Source: Chloroflexota bacterium
GTDB lineage: Bacteria > Chloroflexota > Anaerolineae > 4572-78 > J111
Length of the DNA stretch: 64,000 nt
Assembly (NCBI GenBank): GCA_016860845.1
Contig: BOKF01000006.1
Location: forward strand, 1-64,000
Direction of reading: 5' to 3'
Below the pieces are notes generated by a model. It saw nothing but the letters and a program-made list of their open reading frames with translations, made no database searches and was not told where the DNA came from. The translations under genes and the position numbers were made by a program. Shown here in pieces: positions 35,761 to 43,888 of the stretch. Every line of letters begins with the position of its first letter. Position 1 is the first letter of the stretch.

Positions 35761-36081
35761 ATGATGATTAGCCGAGTTTGGCACGGGTGGACGACACCCG
35801 AGAAGGCGGATGCTTATGAAGCCCTTCTCCAGAACGAAATCTTCACCGGCATCCAGAACCGGCAGATTGCCGGTTTTAGAGAAATTCAGCTCTTCCGGCG
35901 GAGTCTGGAGGCTGAAGTAGAATTCGTCACGATCATGTGGTTTGACTCCCTGGAGGCGGTGCGAGTCTTTACCGGGGAAGAGTATGAAGTGGCGGTGGTC
36001 CCGGCCAAAGCGCGGGAGTTGCTGTCACGATTTGACGAGCGTTCGCAGCATTACGAGGTGAAGGCGGACTTGAAGACCTGA
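35761..36081 (+). CDS. Small ABM-like protein
   Basis: The 106-residue protein starts MMISRVWHGWTTPEKADAYE, then LLQNEIFTGIQNRQIAGFRE and VEFVTIMWFDSLEAVRVFTG, a pattern shared by antibiotic-biosynthesis-monooxygenase-like proteins. It has a single ferredoxin-like domain and no visible cofactor site. A GGAG site precedes it. It is divergent from Rrf2 and could be under the same control. Function uncertain. Confidence 0.72.
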   Translation: MMISRVWHGWTTPEKADAYEALLQNEIFTGIQNRQIAGFREIQLFRRSLEAEVEFVTIMWFDSLEAVRVFTGEEYEVAVVPAKARELLSRFDERSQHYEVKADLKT

Positions 36082-36119
36082 CCACACCGGCCAAACAGGC
36101 CGCCTGTCTTAAGAGCGAT

Positions 36120-36674
36120 ATGGACAAGCAAACGCAATTTATCCCCGCTCCCCTGGAACGGGTGGCCATTATCGGCACCAGTTGCTCCGGGAAGACCACT
36201 CTGGCGCGCACCCTGGCCGATTTCTGGCAAGTCCCCCACATCGAACTTGATGCGCTTCACTGGCAGCCGAATTGGACGCCCCGGCCCCTGGCCGAGTTCA
36301 GAGCGTTAACCGGGGCAGTCGTCGCCGCCGAACGATGGGTGCTGGATGGCAATTACCACCAGGTTAGAGATCTAGTTTGGGGACGGGCCACCACCTTGGT
36401 CTGGTTGAACTATCCCTTTCACCTGGTTTTTTGGCGCGCGCTGACCCGAACGACCCGGCGAGTGTTGTGGCAGGAGGAACTGTACAACGGCAATCGGGAA
36501 ACCTTCCGGGAGGCCTTTCTGAGCCGGGAGTCGATTTTGTGGTGGGTCATCACCACATATCACCGCCGGCGGCGAGAATACCCGGCCCTGTTCACACAGC
36601 CCGCCTATGCTCATCTGCAGGTGATCGAGTTGCATGCACCGGCGGAGGTCAAGTGGCTGGTCCTTCAGCGATAA
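36120..36674 (+). CDS. P-loop nucleoside kinase-like/topology-modulation protein
   Basis: The 184-residue protein has an N-terminal Walker A GTSCSGKTT in VAIIGTSCSGKTTLARTLAD, then HIELDALHWQPNWTPRPLAE, AAERWVLDGNYHQVRDLVWG and TTLVWLNYPFHLVFWRALTR. The D-HW-P-W pattern and the YP motif are typical of adenylate-kinase-like AAA proteins annotated as DNA topology modulation proteins (FlaR). It likely phosphorylates or binds nucleotides; its biological role is not known. Confidence 0.82.
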   Translation: MDKQTQFIPAPLERVAIIGTSCSGKTTLARTLADFWQVPHIELDALHWQPNWTPRPLAEFRALTGAVVAAERWVLDGNYHQVRDLVWGRATTLVWLNYPFHLVFWRALTRTTRRVLWQEELYNGNRETFREAFLSRESILWWVITTYHRRRREYPALFTQPAYAHLQVIELHAPAEVKWLVLQR

Positions 36675-36702
36675 TTGGTAGTTCCTTTGCCGTTACTTGG
36701 TC

Positions 36703-36838
36703 GAAACATCCGTTCTATTGAAGGTGAAGGAAGAGTGTGATAAGATAGGCAAGCTGCAAAATTCCCCCAGATTGTTATTGTCTCAGGAGTTAAGTGGAGG
36801 TATGAACCAGCCAACAGAGCCACGCTTAAGAAGCAAGG
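36703..36838. repeat. Dispersed repeat, part B, copy 1
   Basis: This segment matches 52253-52373 in four blocks: GAAACATC-GTT at the left, GAAGGAAG, a perfectly identical 27-bp core (36736-36762 and 52286-52312) and GAGCCACGCTTAAGAAGCAA near the right end. It spans the space between the P-loop gene and a small ORF. No transposase or terminal repeats are seen, so it may be a MITE-like or intergenic element. Confidence 0.75.
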
Positions 36839-36954
36839 GAGCAATCCTGGTTCACGCTAATGGCCGTCCGGTCGCCTACTTCAACACGCCCTTGCCGGGT
36901 TTTCTGGGCTGGCTGCTGCACCTGGTAAAACAGATGTGGTATAAACGACCATAA
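36801..36954 (+). CDS. Possible 50-residue small protein
   Basis: The ATG at 36801 has GGAGG 5 bp upstream (GTGGAGGTATG). The peptide ends with PLPGFLGWLLHLVKQMWYKR, an amphipathic, membrane-seeking C-terminus. A near-perfect terminator begins 6 bp after the stop, which suggests real expression. The ORF starts inside a dispersed repeat, though, and its first part (RLRSKGAILVHANG) is repeat sequence. No homologue recognised. Confidence 0.45.
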
Positions 36955-36959
36955 ATGAT

Positions 36960-36980
36960 AAGCCATCCAACGGATGGCTT
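36960..36980 (+). terminator. Rho-independent terminator
   Basis: A perfect 9-bp stem, AAGCCATCC (36960-36968) and GGATGGCTT (36972-36980), has a 3-base loop and is followed by GTTTGTCT. Confidence 0.75.
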
Positions 36981-37178
36981 GTTTGTCTACGCCAATTCGA
37001 ATTGATTGCCGCTCGAATAATTTAGCCAATCTCTTAAAAGCTGAACGGATAGCTGTGAAGAAATTGATAACCGTTTATTTGGATGAATCATTGTTAGGCC
37101 GCACAGAAGACACGTCGCAGATGTCTCAGCGCTCAGAAAAGTGTCAACGGACATTCGCTTGATGAAAGAGAGAGCACC

Positions 37179-37519
37179 ATGGCCAAGTATCTGATCTCCT
37201 TCCCTAGCGCGGCGATGGTCGTGCCCGACGGCGAGTGGGAGGCCGTGAGCCGCGATGCGCATGCCGTGATCGACGAGGCGAAGGCCGCTGGCGTCTACGT
37301 CTTCGGCGGCGGTATCGACGAAAACGTACCGCCCGCGCTCGTCTCGGCCGACGGCGCGGTCGCCGAGGGCGCTATCCGTGGGCGCCCCCGCTCGACGGCG
37401 GCTTCACCATACTCGAACTGCCCTCGCGCGACGACGCCATCGCGTGGGCTGCGCGCATCGCTCAAGCCTGTCGCTGCGCCCAGGAGCTGCGCGTCTTCGG
37501 CTTCGACCCGCAGTCTTGA
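37179..37519 (+). pseudogene. YCII-related protein broken by a one-base frameshift
   Basis: Frame one from the ATG at 37179 encodes MAKYLISFPSAAMVVPDGEW, then HAVIDEAKAAGVYVFGGGID, a YCII/DGPF-like dimeric ferredoxin fold. At about 37368-37372 it moves to another frame, which continues LDGGFTILELPSRDDAIAWA and CRCAQELRVFGFDPQS to a TGA at 37517. One G is missing near GAGGGC-GCTATC. The expected product is about 113 residues. It has high GC and codon use unlike the genes before it and is followed 27 bp later by an attC-like site, as in a gene cassette. Confidence 0.72.
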
Positions 37520-37546
37520 GGGCGGCACAGAAATCGCGCAGACAGT

Positions 37547-37612
37547 GCGGCCGAACAAGTCATTCAAGCCGAAGCCGCGCCGCGAAGCGGTTTCATTCCG
37601 GCGTTCGGCCGC
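37547..37612 (+). repeat. attC-like recombination site (integron cassette site candidate)
   Basis: The two ends are a perfect 10-bp inverted repeat: GCGGCCGAAC (37547-37556) and GTTCGGCCGC (37603-37612). The inner part is imperfectly palindromic (TTCAAGCCGAAGCCGC against GCGGTTTCATTCC) as in attC L'' and L' boxes. The end cores GCCGAAC and GTTCGGC are close to RYYYAAC and GTTRRRY but have one mismatch each. It lies between the YCII remnant and RidA, both on the plus strand. Integrase gene not in the window. Confidence 0.6.
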
Positions 37613-37659
37613 AACATTCGACGGCGTCGGATCGCGCTGTCAACACAGAAGGAGATACC

Positions 37660-38040
37660 ATGCCTCGTCAGATCGTGTTTACGTCCAAGGCGGCAAAGCC
37701 TCCTGCCACCTACAGTCAAGCGGTGAAGGCCGCAGGACTTGTCTTTGTCTCCGGCACCGCTCCCACTGATCCCGCCACTGATCAGATCAAGGGCACCACT
37801 ATTCAGGAGCAGACCCATCAATGCCTGACCAACATTGCGGCCATCCTCGAGGAGGCTGGCAGTTCAATCGACAAAATCGTCAGCGTCACCGTTATTCTGG
37901 CAGACGAGGACGACTTTCCCGGCATGAACGAGGAGTGGCTCAGGTGGTTCCCCTCAAATCCGCCTGCTCGCCAGGGAGCAAAGTTACCCGCAAAGATTCC
38001 TGGGCTGAAGGTTTCGATCGCGGCGATTGCGGAGGCCTAA
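37660..38040 (+). CDS. ridA: RidA/YjgF-family enamine deaminase
   Basis: The 126-residue protein starts MPRQIVFTSKAAKPPATYSQ, with GLVFVSGTAPTDP, the helix IQEQTHQCLTNIAAILEEAG, KIVSVTVILADEDDFPGMNE and PAR-GAKLP, then KVSIAAIAEA. It hydrolyses reactive imines made by PLP enzymes, though the classical active-site Arg in the PARQGAKLPA block is in slightly different surroundings. AAGGAGAT precedes the ATG at 37660. The stop codon overlaps a GCCTAAC heptamer, as often seen in cassettes. Confidence 0.85.
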   Translation: MPRQIVFTSKAAKPPATYSQAVKAAGLVFVSGTAPTDPATDQIKGTTIQEQTHQCLTNIAAILEEAGSSIDKIVSVTVILADEDDFPGMNEEWLRWFPSNPPARQGAKLPAKIPGLKVSIAAIAEA

Positions 38041-38200
38041 CGCTTTGCTGACCTGAACACGCATGCTATGCTTGCGCTCACGGGGTAGTTGGAGTTGAAC
38101 CGCGCAGGGTGATTCCAGTGTCGGTATGGTCGGCTCACCGTGTCGACAAGCGATCGACTGCTGTCGGCGGCCGAACAAGCCGTGGTAGCGGATGCCGCTT
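38035..38200 (+). repeat. Weak attC-like features downstream of ridA
   Basis: GCCTAAC (38035-38041) fits RYYYAAC and GTTGAAC (38094-38100) fits GTTRRRY, 66 bp end to end, with CGCATGC/GCTTGCG as a central hairpin, but the two cores are only partly complementary. Further on, GCGGCCGAACAAG (38167-38179) is a 13-bp exact copy of the left arm of the site at 37547, without a matching right arm. The 240-bp stretch before the next start codon holds no gene. Confidence 0.35.
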
Positions 38201-38360
38201 CGCGTCGAGTGAGATCGGCGCGATTTTGACAACTGGATTGGACCCCGATCTAGAACGGCGGGGCCGCTGAACGGCAGGCCGTCAGGTGGCTCATAAGCCC
38301 TTCGCGCGGTTGGTTGAAGGGATTTGGATTACAGGTACTACTCACCAAAGGAGGTTCCGT

Positions 38361-38933
38361 ATGGCTCGCTTGATCTACTCGGCCATCTCGTCACTGGACG
38401 GCTACATCGAGGACAGGCATGGTCAGTTCGACTGGGCAGCCCCAGACGAGGAAGTACACCGATTTATCAACGACCTCGAACGGTCAGCCGGCACTCATCT
38501 GTATGGACGTCGCATGTATGAGACGCTGATGGTTTGGGAGACCGACCCCAACTTAGCGGCGGAGTCTCCCCTCCTGCGCGACTTCGCCGAGATCTGGCAA
38601 GTAGCCAATAAAATCGTGTACTCCAAGACATTGGAGACTGTATCCACTCGCAAAACGCAGCTTGAGCGAAGCTTCGATCCAGAAGCAATTCGGCAACTGA
38701 AACAGACTGTTGAACAGGATATTCTCATCGGTGGTCCTGAGCTTGCTGCCCACGCCTTTCGATCAGGATTGATCGATGAGTGGCATCTGTTTCTCATACC
38801 AATCATAGTGGGAGGCGGCAAACAAGCCCTTCCAGATAATGTTCGATTGGAGCTCGAGCTTTTGGATGAACGCCGCTTTGGTAGTGGCGTGGTTTTCCTC
38901 CGTTATCGAACAAACCAAGGAAGAGCCACCTAA
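38361..38933 (+). CDS. Dihydrofolate-reductase-like (RibD C-terminal) family protein (copy 4)
   Basis: From the ATG at 38361 (AAAGGAGG upstream) the protein is 190 residues: MARLIYSAISSLDGYIEDRH, GTHLYGRRMYETLMVWETDP, NKIVYSKTLETVSTRKTQLE and DILIGGPELAAHAFRSGLID, then LIPIIVGGGKQALPDN. These are the RibD-C family core motifs. The start in the longer frame (38286) adds unrelated residues. Its sequence is no closer to the other copies than to unrelated ones by eye, so they were probably acquired separately rather than by recent duplication. Confidence 0.85.
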   Translation: MARLIYSAISSLDGYIEDRHGQFDWAAPDEEVHRFINDLERSAGTHLYGRRMYETLMVWETDPNLAAESPLLRDFAEIWQVANKIVYSKTLETVSTRKTQLERSFDPEAIRQLKQTVEQDILIGGPELAAHAFRSGLIDEWHLFLIPIIVGGGKQALPDNVRLELELLDERRFGSGVVFLRYRTNQGRAT

Positions 38934-39039
38934 TACAGCATGCACTGGACGGCTGGGACTCAGCACGTTTTTAGGAGTTTGTTCTGAACTATTGCAGGTT
39001 CCCGTTTCCAAGCGTTTTTCTCCCCAGCCGCCGGTAACG

Positions 39040-39130
39040 CGAGCCGTTAGGTGGCTGCGCTACCAGTTCCGAACAACACATTCGCTTGACAACCATTTGA
39101 CGCGCTCGTACATTGCTGCCTAACGTGAGA
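39040..39130. repeat. attC-core-like heptamers in the gap between two RibD-like genes
   Basis: GTTAGGT (39046-39052) and GCCTAAC (39118-39124) match the attC core consensus but are in the order right-core then left-core. They could be the end of one decayed site and the start of the next. The 271-bp gap holds no other feature. Confidence 0.25.
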
Positions 39131-39204
39131 TGTTAAGTTAAAATACCAGTAACGAAGAACTGTAGTGACCCCGCGAAACTTGGACACGAGAGAAAGGACA
39201 AATC

Positions 39205-39795
39205 ATGAAACTGACGACCACCACGCAGGTCTCCGTTGACGGAGTGATGCAAGGGCCTGGCGTGAACCCGGTTGAGGGCGAGGGCGACGTATTCGAGCGG
39301 CGCGGATGGGCCCACTTCGACAACGAAGCCGGGATAGTCATGGGCGAGATATTCCAGCGCGCCGACGCATTCTTGTTCGGCCGGCTGACCTACGAGCACT
39401 TCGCCGACACTTGGGGAACGTGGGACGATCCGGGCGACAGCCCGATTTGGGCGGCGTTGAACACGAAGCCCAAGTACGTGGCATCGACCACTCTCACCAA
39501 CCCGCGGTGGACGAATACGACCATCCTCTCCAGTGACGTCGCGGCCGCCGTCCGCGAGCTGAAAGCCAGACCGGGACGCGAGCTGCAGGTGCACGGCAGC
39601 GGTGCCTTGCTCCGGTGGTTGCTCGAAAACGACCTTGTCGACGAGATGACCCTGTTCACCTTCCCCGTGGTCGTCGGCCAAGGTACGCGGCTGTTCCCTG
39701 ACACTGGCCGGGAATGGGTACTCGAACTGGTCGAATCGCGGGTGACCCCGAGCGGTGTGACTATCCAAGTCTACCGGCTCACCGGCCATCCGTAG
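39205..39795 (+). CDS. Dihydrofolate-reductase-like (RibD C-terminal) family protein (copy 5)
   Basis: The 196-residue protein starts MKLTTTTQVSVDGVMQGPGV, with ADAFLFGRLTYEHFADTWGT, PKYVASTTLTNPRWTNTTIL and LQVHGSGALLRWLLENDLVD then FPVVVGQGTRLFPDTGREWV. An AAAGGAC site precedes it. The codon use is GC-rich (GTCG, GCGCC, CGGAC), different from copy 4, suggesting an actinobacterial origin. Substrate unknown. Confidence 0.87.
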   Translation: MKLTTTTQVSVDGVMQGPGVNPVEGEGDVFERRGWAHFDNEAGIVMGEIFQRADAFLFGRLTYEHFADTWGTWDDPGDSPIWAALNTKPKYVASTTLTNPRWTNTTILSSDVAAAVRELKARPGRELQVHGSGALLRWLLENDLVDEMTLFTFPVVVGQGTRLFPDTGREWVLELVESRVTPSGVTIQVYRLTGHP

Positions 39796-39934
39796 CGTTG
39801 TTGCATCATTCGGAATTGGTCGTATACCGCGTTCTGGTGCCTTAAACACCACTACCTCACCCACCAGCGGCCCAACTCGGCATTGCAGCTGACCGCTTTG
39901 TCCCGTGGGTCTATTTTTTTATAAGGAAATGATT

Positions 39935-40639
39935 ATGAGCCAAAATGCTCCGCAGCGTTTATATCTGATGCAAGTTGGGATTATGCCGGAATACCAGATT
40001 CCGATTGTTTGCTATCTGGTGCAGACGGATAATGGCAAGAATATCCTGATTGACAGTGGTCTACCGGAGATTATGCCTGAAGGAGAAACGGACTTCGAGA
40101 ATGGGCAGGATGTTATCGAGCAGTTGGCGAACCTTGGCCTAAAACCGGACGATATTGATACCGTCATTTCGACCCATTATGATTTAGACCATGCCGGAAG
40201 ACACGCGGCCTTCACAAAAGCACACTATGTTGTTCAGCGGGGGCATCATGTGGAGGCGGCGAGCAACCCACGTTTTGCTGCGACTCGACCCTACTGGGAT
40301 CAGCCCATAGAACGCATTCGGCTGGTGGACGGGGACACGGAACTGCTGCCGGGGCTGGAGCTGCTTGAGACGAGCGGGCATGTACCGGGACATCAATCGG
40401 TGCTGGTGCGGCTGCCCAAAACGGGGGCGATTTTATTGCCGATTGACGCTGTCCCCTTTGGCGAGGGCTTTACCCGTGAGGAGCAGGACGACGGGAGCAA
40501 CCCGGACGCCGAAGCGATCCGGGCCAGTACGATTAAACTGCTTGATCTGGTCGAACGGGAGCATATCGGGCTGGTGATTTTCGGTCATGACCAGGAGCAG
40601 TGGGAAACACTCAAAAAAGCGCCAGAGTTTTACGAGTAA
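39935..40639 (+). CDS. Metallo-beta-lactamase-fold lactonase-like hydrolase
   Basis: The 234-residue protein (ATG at 39935) matches the acyl-homoserine lactonase group: YLVQTDNGKNILIDSGLPE, VISTHYDLDHAGRHAAFTKA, and ETSGHVPGHQSVLVRLPKTG. The first metal motif is normally HxHxDH; here it reads HYDLDH, with Asp replacing the second His. The remaining ligands (His in GHVPGH, a distal Asp in LPIDAVPFG) are present. Such variants exist in the family, so activity is possible, but substrate could be other than homoserine lactones. Confidence 0.82.
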   Translation: MSQNAPQRLYLMQVGIMPEYQIPIVCYLVQTDNGKNILIDSGLPEIMPEGETDFENGQDVIEQLANLGLKPDDIDTVISTHYDLDHAGRHAAFTKAHYVVQRGHHVEAASNPRFAATRPYWDQPIERIRLVDGDTELLPGLELLETSGHVPGHQSVLVRLPKTGAILLPIDAVPFGEGFTREEQDDGSNPDAEAIRASTIKLLDLVEREHIGLVIFGHDQEQWETLKKAPEFYE

Positions 40640-40888
40640 AGCAGTGTTTAAAGTGAAAAGGTTAAAGAGAAAGCGACACGAAAATGTTGTACGCGCCATC
40701 CAACAAGCCATCAACGCCGACTTGACTACTACTGTGGTTAATGAAGATATCGCGCCCACAAAAACGCTTTTTATCGTTGCCCCCATTGCCTGCCCGTCAA
40801 GCGGGTTATGGCCAGGCCGTTGGGTCGGCGACACCCATTCCTTGATATTGAGACCTGGGCGTTGACACCACAGAACAGGGAGACTCAA

Positions 40889-41467
40889 ATGAGAAAGCTC
40901 AAAATCATCGAACATATCTCGCTGGACGGGGTGATCCAGAACTCCGCCGATGACGGCGGTTTCCCCTATAGCGACTGGACCGCGCCCTATCGGACCCCTG
41001 CTGGCCGAGATGAAATCGTGGCCGCGCATGGCGCCAGCTTCGATCTGCTGCTGGGCCGTCGCACCTACGACATCTGGTCGGGCTTCTGGCCAACGGCACC
41101 GAGCAGTCCGATGGCGGACGGCCTCAATGCGGCAACAAAATATGTCGCGACCCACCATCCAGAAAGTCTTGAATGGGGCCCGTTCGAGGGCCTTGGACCG
41201 GACATCGTCGAGGATGTTCGCCGCATCAAGTCGCAGCACGGTCCGGACCTTATCCTCTCGGGTAGCTCCACGCTGACGTCGATGCTGCTGGAACAGGGGT
41301 TGGTAGATGAAGTCCTGCTGGTCGTCTATCCGGTCCTGTTGGGCACGGGGAAGCGCTTCTTTGCGGAGGGAACCCCGGCCCGCTCGTTCGAGTTGGTCAG
41401 CACGAAAGCAGCAAGAAGCCGCGAACAAAAAACTCATCCAGCGATTCTACGAGGAGGTATGGGGTAA
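40889..41467 (+). CDS. Dihydrofolate-reductase-like family protein with aberrant C-terminus (copy 6)
   Basis: The ATG at 40889 opens MRKLKIIEHISLDGVIQNSA, with FDLLLGRRTYDIWSGFWPTA, ATKYVATHHPESLEWGPFEG, and LILSGSSTLTSMLLEQGLVD then YPVLLGTGKRFFAEGTPARS. After FELVSTKA the family's last strand is replaced by ARSREQKTHPAILRGGMG, which is the next gene (SnoaL-like) read in the wrong frame. A deletion has therefore removed the 3' end of this gene and the 5' end of the next. The product may still fold, lacking a C-terminal strand. Confidence 0.7.
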   Translation: MRKLKIIEHISLDGVIQNSADDGGFPYSDWTAPYRTPAGRDEIVAAHGASFDLLLGRRTYDIWSGFWPTAPSSPMADGLNAATKYVATHHPESLEWGPFEGLGPDIVEDVRRIKSQHGPDLILSGSSTLTSMLLEQGLVDEVLLVVYPVLLGTGKRFFAEGTPARSFELVSTKAARSREQKTHPAILRGGMG

Positions 41468-41864
41468 GGGGAATCTGGCGGTGACGCGAGAGGCCTTCGA
41501 CGTCAACTATATTCGCCATGATCTCCGTCCCACCACTGCAGCGCCGGGTCCGGAGGGTCAATCGAAAATTGCGCAGGATTTCCGCGTCGCATTTCCGGAT
41601 CTCCAAATTAGGGTTGATTTGATCCTGGCCGAAGACGATCTGGTGACAGCACGCTAGACAATGGAGGGTACGAATCTGGGTCCGTGGGGCGGCAAGGAAC
41701 CCACGGGAAAGCATGTTAGATTTTCGGGCGTGAACTTGTTTCGTTTCTCGAATGGCAAAGTGATTGAAATTTGGAATCACCGAGACGATCTTGGCTTGAT
41801 GCAACAAGTTGGAACGCCCATCTATGCTGGTGCTGCGCCGCCGAGTGATAACCAGGACGCCTGA
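41410..41864 (+). pseudogene. SnoaL-like polyketide cyclase/ester cyclase, start lost and in-frame stop
   Basis: The frame reads EAANKKLIQRFYEEVWGKGN, then LAVTREAFDVNYIRHDL, APGPEGQSKIAQDFRVAFPD, LQIRVDLILAEDDLVTAR, a TAG at 41655-41657, then TMEGTNLGPWGGKEPTGKHV and VNLFRFSNGKVIEIWNHRDD. This is the SnoaL fold of small ligand-binding enzymes. Similar proteins carry Trp where the TAG lies (W-T-GTHxGP), a one-base change from TGG. There is no start codon in frame near the first residues because of the fusion with copy 6. Confidence 0.75.
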
Positions 41865-42011
41865 CCCAGCGGGCACAGGACAGCGGGGACGCTGCATGTT
41901 TTTTGGAGCTTTTCCCGAACTGGGGTAACTATCTTTATTTATGAGGATTGAAGTCATCCAGTCAGAGCGGTACGATAATGATAGGTTGTCGCCGGAAGAA
42001 GGAGGCTTGAT

Positions 42012-42587
42012 ATGGCCGAGGTCCTGTTGTTCCATCACGCGCAGGGGCTTACGCCTGGCATCGTCTCGTTTGCGGAGCACTTGCGTCGGACGGGGCATAC
42101 CGTCCACACGCCCGACCTGTTTGAAGGTCGCACATTTGACACCCTGGAGCAGGGCATGAGCTTTGTTGCGGAACGTGGATTTGGCGAACTGATTGAGCGG
42201 GGCGTGCAAACAGCGGCGGGGCTGCCAACCGAATTGGTCTACGCCGGTTTCTCTCTGGGTGAGGTCTGTGCCCAGAAGTTGGCTCAAACCAGAGCGGGAG
42301 CGCGCGGCGCGCTGCTCTTCTACGCCTGCGTCCCGGTTTCGGAGTTCGGGCCAGCTTGGCCGAAGGGGGTGCCGGTGCAAGTGCATGGGATGGACGCCGA
42401 TCCGATCTTTGTCGGGGAGGGTGACATTGATGCCGCTCGGGCGCTTGTTGCCTCGACTGACGAGGCAGAATTGTTCCTGTACCCAGGCGATCAGCATTAC
42501 TTTGCCGACAGTTCCCTGCCCTCATACGACGCGGAAGCGTCGGTACTCCTCCTGCAACGGGTGCTTGACTTTCTCGCTGCCCGCTAA
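42012..42587 (+). CDS. Dienelactone hydrolase family protein
   Basis: The 191-residue protein starts MAEVLLFHHAQGLTPGIVSF. The nucleophile elbow is GFSLGE in LVYAGFSLGEVCAQKLAQTR, with Ser where canonical dienelactone hydrolases have Cys. The acid Asp is near the DAD region and the His is in FLYPGDQHYFADSSLPSYDA, matching the group's HxFAD motif. An alpha/beta hydrolase fold with unknown ester or lactone substrate. GGAGG precedes the ATG. Confidence 0.85.
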   Translation: MAEVLLFHHAQGLTPGIVSFAEHLRRTGHTVHTPDLFEGRTFDTLEQGMSFVAERGFGELIERGVQTAAGLPTELVYAGFSLGEVCAQKLAQTRAGARGALLFYACVPVSEFGPAWPKGVPVQVHGMDADPIFVGEGDIDAARALVASTDEAELFLYPGDQHYFADSSLPSYDAEASVLLLQRVLDFLAAR

Positions 42588-42597
42588 GCAGGTGTCT

Positions 42598-42647
42598 TAG
42601 CCCGCTTGTAAACACGGGGTAATGCGCCTCAATATCCCTGCGGGCTA
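42598..42647. repeat. Inverted repeat downstream of the dienelactone hydrolase gene
   Basis: TAGCCCGC (42598-42605) and GCGGGCTA (42640-42647) form an 8-bp inverted repeat with a 34-bp spacer. No T run. It may be a transcription terminator of unusual shape or a recombination-site remnant; it lacks AAC and GTT core triplets. Confidence 0.35.
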
Positions 42648-42689
42648 GGCAGAGCCGATGACTATTGATCGCCAACAGGGGGATGCATA

Positions 42690-43691
42690 TTGAGTCATCA
42701 CCATCAAAGGGAAGAGGTGGATACCCCTAAACGTCGAGGCCGGGGTTGGTTTTTCTGGCTGAGTCTGATGCTCGTTTTATGCCTGGGGTTAATACCGCTC
42801 GGGGCTATTTACGAGTCGGCGGCAGAAGCTGCTGATGTGCAGGCGTATCCGCCACCCGGTCAAATGGTAGACGTGGGCGGCTATCGTTTGCACCTCAACT
42901 GCACCGGCACGGGCAGTCCCGCCGAGGTGATCGATGCCGGCTTGGGCGATTGGTCCGCGTCGTGGAGTAGTTGGGTACAGCCAGAAGTAGCCAAGACTAC
43001 CCAGGTCTGCACCTATGATTGAGCCGGCATGGGCTATAGTGAGGCCGGTCCGCTGCCACGGACGGCTGAGCAATTCGCGAAAGAACTGCATACCTTGCTT
43101 CAACACGTCGGTATTCCAGGGCCATATGTGCTGGTCGGACACTCAGTGGGCGGTTTATCGGTGCGGGTGTTTGTCCATGAGCATGCGCCGGACGTCGCCG
43201 GGGTGGTGCTGATCGAATCGATGAACCCGCGACAAGCCAAGCCAGTGGCTACGGACACGCCACCACCTGCGACCACGCACTCCAGTGGTTTTTTGATCCT
43301 CACGTTCCCGGCACGGATCGGATTGGTGCGGTTGTTCGCCGGGCCGCTCGGGCTCAAGTCAGGGTTGTCGCCGGAGGTACAACCAGCCTACGCTGCGTTT
43401 TCCGTGACCCCGCGCTCCTTCCAAACACAGCTGGACGAAGGCACGGGGATGCCGGAAAGTTTCATTCAGGCTGGTGCGGTCAAGAGCTTTGGCGATGTAC
43501 CGTTGATCGTGCTATCGCGCGGCTTAGATCCGGATCAGGACTGGCAGGCGATGCAGACTGAACTACTCGAATTGTCCTCCCATAGCCAGCAATTGATTGC
43601 CGACCAGAGCGGCCACAATATCCAACTTGATCAACCGGATGCTGCTGTTGCCGCGATTGTGAAGATGGTCGAGCAGCTTCGCTTGCGGTAA
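42690..43691 (+). pseudogene. Alpha/beta hydrolase with an in-frame stop
   Basis: From a TTG at 42690 (AGGGGG upstream) the frame encodes a basic N-terminus, one membrane anchor (FFWLSLMLVLCLGLIPLGAI) and VGGYRLHLNCTGTGSPAEVI, to TTQVCTYD. A TGA at 43020-43022 follows, and the same frame continues AGMGYSEAGPLPRTAEQFAK, VLVGHSVGGLSVRVFVHEHA with nucleophile Ser, and ADQSGHNIQLDQPDAAVAAI with catalytic His. In related proteins the position is Arg (YDRAGMG), so a CGA-to-TGA change explains the stop. Otherwise the gene is intact over 334 codons. Confidence 0.82.
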
Positions 43692-43888
43692 GAAAGTAGC
43701 TCAAAGGTGAGATGGCGGGCAACAACAGCCTCAGTCGACTTGCTACCCAGCCGATTGTCAACCATAGCTTGCCAGCAAAGATCTTCGTCGCTCCGGCTTT
43801 CGGCGGGTTAGTCGTTAGCCAGCTTATGTTCCTGTGTTTGCGGCAGCAGGAGATATCACAGAACTTTTTCTCACTGATGAGGAGGCTC

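Noticed and set aside
39040..39130. A third attC site between the RibD-like genes at 38.9-39.2 kb.
   Set aside because: The two core heptamers are in reverse order and no palindrome joins them; reported only as a weak repeat feature.
40433..41437. A 334-codon minus-strand frame covering the MBL and RibD-like genes.
   Set aside because: Both plus-strand genes have clear family motifs and ribosome sites; the antisense frame has none.
41397..42497. A 366-codon minus-strand frame across SnoaL and the dienelactone hydrolase gene.
   Set aside because: No domain; opposite to conserved proteins; crosses a fusion point, so the open frame is accidental.
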